64,000 bases of DNA from Parafilimonas terrae (lineage in GTDB: Bacteria; Bacteroidota; Bacteroidia; Chitinophagales; Chitinophagaceae): contig NZ_FOXQ01000009.1 in assembly GCF_900115755.1 (NCBI RefSeq), forward strand, positions 148,335 to 212,334. Reading direction: 5' to 3'. This document shows, piece after piece, positions 60,842-64,000 of the stretch. Within the stretch, counting starts at the first letter, position 1; each line of letters opens with the position of its first letter. The translations under genes were made by a program, and so were the position numbers. The notes below the pieces were generated by a model. It was not told the origin of the DNA and searched no databases. It saw only the letters and a program-made list of their open reading frames with translations.

Positions 60842-61785
60842 TAATTTAACCCTGCTTTCTTTTCAATAAGGTAATTGTTCCTGTCTGCAGCATTGCGCAC
60901 CACAAGCTCTGCAATAAAGCCGGTAAGAAACAGTTGCATACCGATGATCATAACAACCAATGCAATATAGAAAAGCGGTTTATTGGTAATGCCATAATTC
61001 GCATCAACAATTTTGGCAATGATGAGGTAAAGGCTGCTGAAAAAACCGATAATAAAAAAGAAGGTGCCATATAGCCCAAAAAAATGCATGGGCCTTTTAC
61101 TAAAACGGCCAACAAAAGTTAATGTGGCAAGATCAAGAAAGCCGTTGATAAACCTGTCCCATCCAAATTTGGTAACGCCATATTTCCTGGGCCTGTGCTC
61201 CACCACTTTTTCACCGATCTTTCTAAAGCCCGACCATTTTGCAAGCACAGGAATATTGCGGTGCATTTCGCCATAAATTTCAATACTCTTCACCACTTTT
61301 TTACGATAGGCTTTAAGGCCACAGTTAAAGTCGTGCAGCTTAATGCCAGATATGCTTCTCGCCATAGCATTAAATATCTTTGACGGAAAATTTTTGGTAA
61401 GCTTATTATCATACCGTACTTTTTTCCAGCCGCTTACCATATCAAGCTTATCTTCTGTTATCATGCGATAAAGCTCCGGGATTTCATCGGGAGAATCCTG
61501 CATATCAGCATCCATTGTAATAACCACACTGCCCTGCGCTGCTTTAAAGCCTTCATTCAATGCTGCAGATTTGCCATAGTTGCGCTGAAATTTTATGCCT
61601 TTAATATTTGGATTGCCGGCACTTAACTTTTCAATGATGCACCAGCTATCGTCTGTGCTGCCATCATCCACCATAATAATTTCATAAGAAAAATTATTGG
61701 CGGTTACCACACGCACAATCCAATCGCACAATTCGGGCAGCGATTCATCTTCATTATATAAAGGAATAACTATCGAAAGATCCAT
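60841..61785 (-). CDS. Glycosyltransferase family 2 (polyprenyl-phosphate glycosyltransferase-like)
   Basis: 314 residues. The GT-A catalytic domain has LSIVIPLYNEDESLPEL, IIMVDDGSTDDSWCII, FQRNYGKSAALNEGFKAA and MDADMQDSPDEIPEL (the DxD motif). Two C-terminal transmembrane helices follow (GLYGTFFFIIGFFSSLYLII; LFYIALVVMIIGMQLFLTGF), as in GtrB/ArnC/DPM1 proteins that move sugars onto undecaprenyl phosphate at the cytoplasmic membrane face. It sits in a tight unit with GT4 (1-base overlap) and DUF4199 (4-base gap), suggesting a shared surface-glycan role. Confidence 0.9.
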   Translation of the reverse strand: MDLSIVIPLYNEDESLPELCDWIVRVVTANNFSYEIIMVDDGSTDDSWCIIEKLSAGNPNIKGIKFQRNYGKSAALNEGFKAAQGSVVITMDADMQDSPDEIPELYRMITEDKLDMVSGWKKVRYDNKLTKNFPSKIFNAMARSISGIKLHDFNCGLKAYRKKVVKSIEIYGEMHRNIPVLAKWSGFRKIGEKVVEHRPRKYGVTKFGWDRFINGFLDLATLTFVGRFSKRPMHFFGLYGTFFFIIGFFSSLYLIIAKIVDANYGITNKPLFYIALVVMIIGMQLFLTGFIAELVVRNAADRNNYLIEKKAGLN

Positions 61786-61789
61786 TTAA

Positions 61790-62311
61790 TTAAATTGGTT
61801 GATTACCGAAGGGGTCCTGCGGCTTTTTCTTAGCAATAGCCGCGCCAATTAATGAACTGATGGCGCCTATGATTGCGAAACCTACAATAACTCCAACTAC
61901 TGCAAATAACACATAATGCTCCCTCATCATACTAATTGCCTGGTCTATCTGGCTATCCGAAGCCTTACCATCCGCTTCCATTTTCTGCCTTGTCATTTCA
62001 ATACTCTTATCAATCATCTCGGGGAATAAAACCTTAAAAGCAAGTATGGTATAAAGCAATACTATTACGGTAATAACTGCCGTGGTTTTAAACCCATGCG
62101 CGAATAAATTTCCAAAAGTAACATTGGCATTTAACTGGTTTGAATAAGTGACACAGGCCCATATAATCCCGGCTAAAAAAAGCGCATACTGCACATAAGA
62201 AAGCTCAGGATGCTTCATACCATCTACAAAATATATGATGAGGCCATACACAATTAATATTAATGATATAATCAGGCCCTTTACCTGTGGTGTTGTTACT
62301 TTATTTTCCAT
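61790..62311 (-). CDS. DUF4199 membrane protein
   Basis: 173 residues with four transmembrane helices: GLIISLILIVYGLIIYFV, YALFLAGIIWACVTYSNQ, TTAVITVIVLLYTILAFKVL and YVLFAVVGVIVGFAIIGAIS. Length, topology and the segment between helices 3 and 4 (MTRQKMEADGKASDSQIDQA) fit DUF4199, a Bacteroidota family of unknown function often encoded beside glycosyltransferases. It is 4 bases from the GT2 gene and 10 from the dihydroorotase-like gene, so it is cotranscribed with both. Confidence 0.85.
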   Translation of the reverse strand: MENKVTTPQVKGLIISLILIVYGLIIYFVDGMKHPELSYVQYALFLAGIIWACVTYSNQLNANVTFGNLFAHGFKTTAVITVIVLLYTILAFKVLFPEMIDKSIEMTRQKMEADGKASDSQIDQAISMMREHYVLFAVVGVIVGFAIIGAISSLIGAAIAKKKPQDPFGNQPI

Positions 62312-62321
62312 ATTAATTTTA

Positions 62322-63581
62322 TTAATTGTTTAAAGTTAATATTCCTTTCGAGACCACACCAACCACAGTGCCCTTTAATGCAACATTAAAAAATGGTGAA
62401 TTAAACGACTTGCTTTTATTTTTTTCTTTTGTAAACACAAATTCGTTTCTATTAAACAGCGTAAGCGATGCTTTTTCACCTTCTTTTATAATTGCAGGCA
62501 ACTGAAATATCTTGCCCGCATTTGCAGAAAATAAAGCAGCAATTTTTTCTGCAGATAACTCCGGCAAAGCTGTTTGCACAACACTATATGCTGTTTGCAA
62601 ACCAATCATACCGGGTTTTGCATATTCAAATTCACAGGCTTTGTTATCCCAATCCTGCGGCAGGTGATGCGAAGCAATGCAATCAATATCGCCATTCAAT
62701 ACAGCTTCGCGTAAGGCTATCATATCGCCTTTGCTGCGCAACGGCGGGTTCACCTTAAGGTTGGTATCATAATTTTTCAAATCTTCATCACAGAAAAACA
62801 AGTGATAAGGTGTAACAGAGCAACTTATATTTAAACCTTCTGCCTTAGCTGCTTTAATTAATTCAACTGATTTTTTTGTAGTAATTCCCGTTATATGCAA
62901 TGTAGATTGTGTGTAACGAAGCAGTTCAATATCCCTTGCAATCAATAGTTCTTCCGCGATGGCAGGAATGCCCTGCAAACCCATGCGGGTCGATACAATT
63001 CCCTCATTCATTAAACCCGAAGCATTGATGGATTTATCCTGCGGCAGTTGTATGATGACGCCATCGAACGTTTTTACATATTGGAGCGCCTTTAAAAACA
63101 GGCCGGCATTTTGAACAGGGTAAAGGCCATCTGTAAATGCAACTGCGCCGCTCTGCTTCATATCGTACATTTCGGCAAGCGCTGCGCCTTCCCTTTTTTT
63201 GGATACCGCACCCAGCGGGTGCACATTAATTTTAGTATTGGCCGACTTTTGCTTTACATATTCCACCTGCGCTTTGTTATCAACAACAGGGCTTGTATCG
63301 GGCAATGTGAACACCTGCGTAAACCCGCCTGCTGCTGCCGCTATTGCAAGCGAATCTATTGTTTCACGGTATTCATAACCCGGATCGCAGGCATGCGAAA
63401 AAATATCTATCCAACCGGGAGAAGCAAATGTATTTCCTGATGTAAAAACCTGGGCAGATTCATCTGTTATAGCATCATCAATTTTAGTAATAATGCCATC
63501 TGTAATTAAAATATCTTTCTTATTTCCGTTATAAGGAGAGTTTGAATCTGCAATCGAAACCTGCTGCAGTATAATATTCAT
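62322..63581 (-). CDS. pyrC: Dihydroorotase-like protein with altered metal ligands
   Basis: 419 residues from the ATG at 63581; a TTG 12 bases upstream is rejected because it would fall at the predicted transcription start. The fold of cyclic amidohydrolases is clear (PGWIDIFSHACDPGYEYRET; FTQVFTLPDTSPVVDNKAQV; GMIGLQTAYSVVQTALPELS). However, the usual HxH is FSH (Phe61, His63), the VTPHH motif reads SVTPYHL, and the catalytic DHxPH motif reads SHHLPQ. These losses suggest a catalytically divergent or inactive homologue. In pyrimidine synthesis such proteins can act as scaffold for aspartate transcarbamoylase. It heads the DUF4199-GT2-GT4 unit. Confidence 0.78.
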   Translation of the reverse strand: MNIILQQVSIADSNSPYNGNKKDILITDGIITKIDDAITDESAQVFTSGNTFASPGWIDIFSHACDPGYEYRETIDSLAIAAAAGGFTQVFTLPDTSPVVDNKAQVEYVKQKSANTKINVHPLGAVSKKREGAALAEMYDMKQSGAVAFTDGLYPVQNAGLFLKALQYVKTFDGVIIQLPQDKSINASGLMNEGIVSTRMGLQGIPAIAEELLIARDIELLRYTQSTLHITGITTKKSVELIKAAKAEGLNISCSVTPYHLFFCDEDLKNYDTNLKVNPPLRSKGDMIALREAVLNGDIDCIASHHLPQDWDNKACEFEYAKPGMIGLQTAYSVVQTALPELSAEKIAALFSANAGKIFQLPAIIKEGEKASLTLFNRNEFVFTKEKNKSKSFNSPFFNVALKGTVVGVVSKGILTLNN

Positions 63582-63600
63582 GTAATTCGGCAAAATTTGG

Positions 63601-63608
63601 CAAATATA
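63601..63608 (-). promoter_or_regulatory. -7 promoter box of the dihydroorotase-like operon
   Basis: On the minus strand the sequence is TATATTTG, an exact TAnnTTTG match followed by CC. Transcription should start about 13 bases before the ATG at 63581, which is the basis for preferring that start over the TTG. Confidence 0.6.
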
Positions 63609-63632
63609 ACCTGATTTTAATTAAAAGCCCTT

Positions 63633-63640
63633 TACATTTG
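63633..63640 (+). promoter_or_regulatory. -7 promoter box of the tRNA-Pro gene
   Basis: TACATTTG matches TAnnTTTG exactly and is followed by CAGCCC. It lies 31 bases before the tRNA and is divergent from the dihydroorotase promoter 24 bases away. Confidence 0.55.
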
Positions 63641-63671
63641 CAGCCCTTTTAAGTGCAAACAAAAAAGGTTT

Positions 63672-63745
63672 CGGGTGGTGGCGCAGTCCGGTAGCGTATT
63701 TGCATGGGGTGCAAGGGGTCGCTGGTTCGAATCCAGTCCACCCGA
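63672..63745 (+). tRNA. tRNA-Pro, anticodon GGG
   Basis: 74 bases fold into a standard cloverleaf. The acceptor stem is CGGGTGG (63672-63678) with CCACCCG (63738-63744) and discriminator A. The D arm is GCGC...GCGT. The anticodon stem TTTGC pairs with GCAAG around the 7-base loop ATGGGGT, whose middle three bases give anticodon GGG. The T arm is GCTGG TTCGAAT CCAGT. The 3' CCA is not encoded. It decodes CCC (and CCU by wobble). Confidence 0.95.
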
Positions 63746-63767
63746 CTTTTTGGATAGCAAAACTTTC

Positions 63768-63802
63768 AAAAATGCCTGTAATAAATAATTGCAGGCATTT
63801 TT
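63768..63802 (+). terminator. Terminator after tRNA-Pro
   Basis: AAAAATGCCTG (63768-63778) and CAGGCATTTTT (63792-63802) form an 11-base stem with a 13-base AT-rich loop, followed by ATTTTT. This is a typical intrinsic terminator about 22 bases after the tRNA. Confidence 0.75.
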
Positions 63803-63806
63803 ATTT

Positions 63807-64000
63807 TTCATTCTGTTAAGTTATTTCAAAATACATCAAGATATTTTTGAGACAAGCAATGACCTGGAAAGCAGTGAAGTATCGCAGGTAAAGTACAGGT
63901 GTTAGTTAATTCAAGTTGCTAGTTAATCAGGTAAGCTTATCAAGAGTAAACCCAAGAATAAACATTACCAGTTTTATTAAAAACCCTTTGAAAGTTACAG
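63807..64000. other. Window end, no gene recognised
   Basis: About 190 bases after the terminator hold no convincing open frame, RNA gene or repeat. The next gene presumably begins outside the window. Confidence 0.4.

Overview
The window is chromosomal DNA of a Bacteroidota bacterium, most likely family Chitinophagaceae. The evidence is a SusC/SusD pair, promoters of the Bacteroidota -7 type (TAnnTTTG), AT-rich sequence, and many family-typical genes (DUF4199, cyanophycin synthetase CphA, DUF2264, a cupin-type phosphoglucose isomerase). The species cannot be named from sequence alone.

Region 1 (1-8.8 kb, + strand) is a hexose-phosphate/N-glycan-type sugar locus: a GntR regulator with a LacI-like sensor and its probable operator, cupin phosphoglucose isomerase, ROK kinase, a two-domain mannose-6-phosphate isomerase, a second stand-alone PMI-type cupin, a sugar-proton symporter, a secreted glycosylasparaginase and CutC. 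A terminator hairpin at 8.83 kb separates it from the convergent next region.

Region 2 (8.85-29.1 kb, mostly - strand) is a polysaccharide utilisation locus for a uronic-acid-containing glycan. SusC, SusD, a heparinase II/III-type lyase and a GH105-DUF2264 fusion do uptake and depolymerisation. A hexuronate-type MFS transporter, an IlvD/Edd dehydratase, an HpcH/HpaI aldolase, a GarR-like reductase, a 2-hydroxyacid dehydrogenase and an FAD oxidoreductase do inner catabolism. A + strand AraC regulator and a REP-associated tyrosine transposase (RAYT), embedded in a field of short palindromes, lie between the two halves.

Region 3 (29.6-35 kb) holds small regulators and orphan genes: cupin, DUF4267, Crp/Fnr, DUF1398, AraC, NmrA-like SDR, XRE. 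It also has a gene-poor patch with what look like fragments of a hybrid two-component regulator.

Region 4 (35-51 kb) is mainly housekeeping: membrane sulfatase-family protein, TsaD, FAD oxidoreductase, release factor 3, a fluoride-export pair (CrcB plus DUF190) behind a clear fluoride riboswitch, cyanophycin synthetase, zinc alcohol dehydrogenase, a lactonase-like amidohydrolase and an RND efflux pump without partners.

Region 5 (51-56.6 kb, + strand) is the least ordinary: a lineage-specific protein, a NitT/TauT-type ABC permease and ATPase with no binding protein, a TonB receptor with the CxxxM and HxM copper motifs known from OprC, and a lone exosortase-family protein.

Region 6 (56.6-64 kb, - strand) has a large FAD/Fe-S dehydrogenase, two glycosyltransferases, DUF4199 and a dihydroorotase homologue with altered metal ligands, then tRNA-Pro(GGG).

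Several families of short palindromic or tandem repeats fill intergenic gaps, and three genes appear to carry copies of such repeats inside their reading frames.
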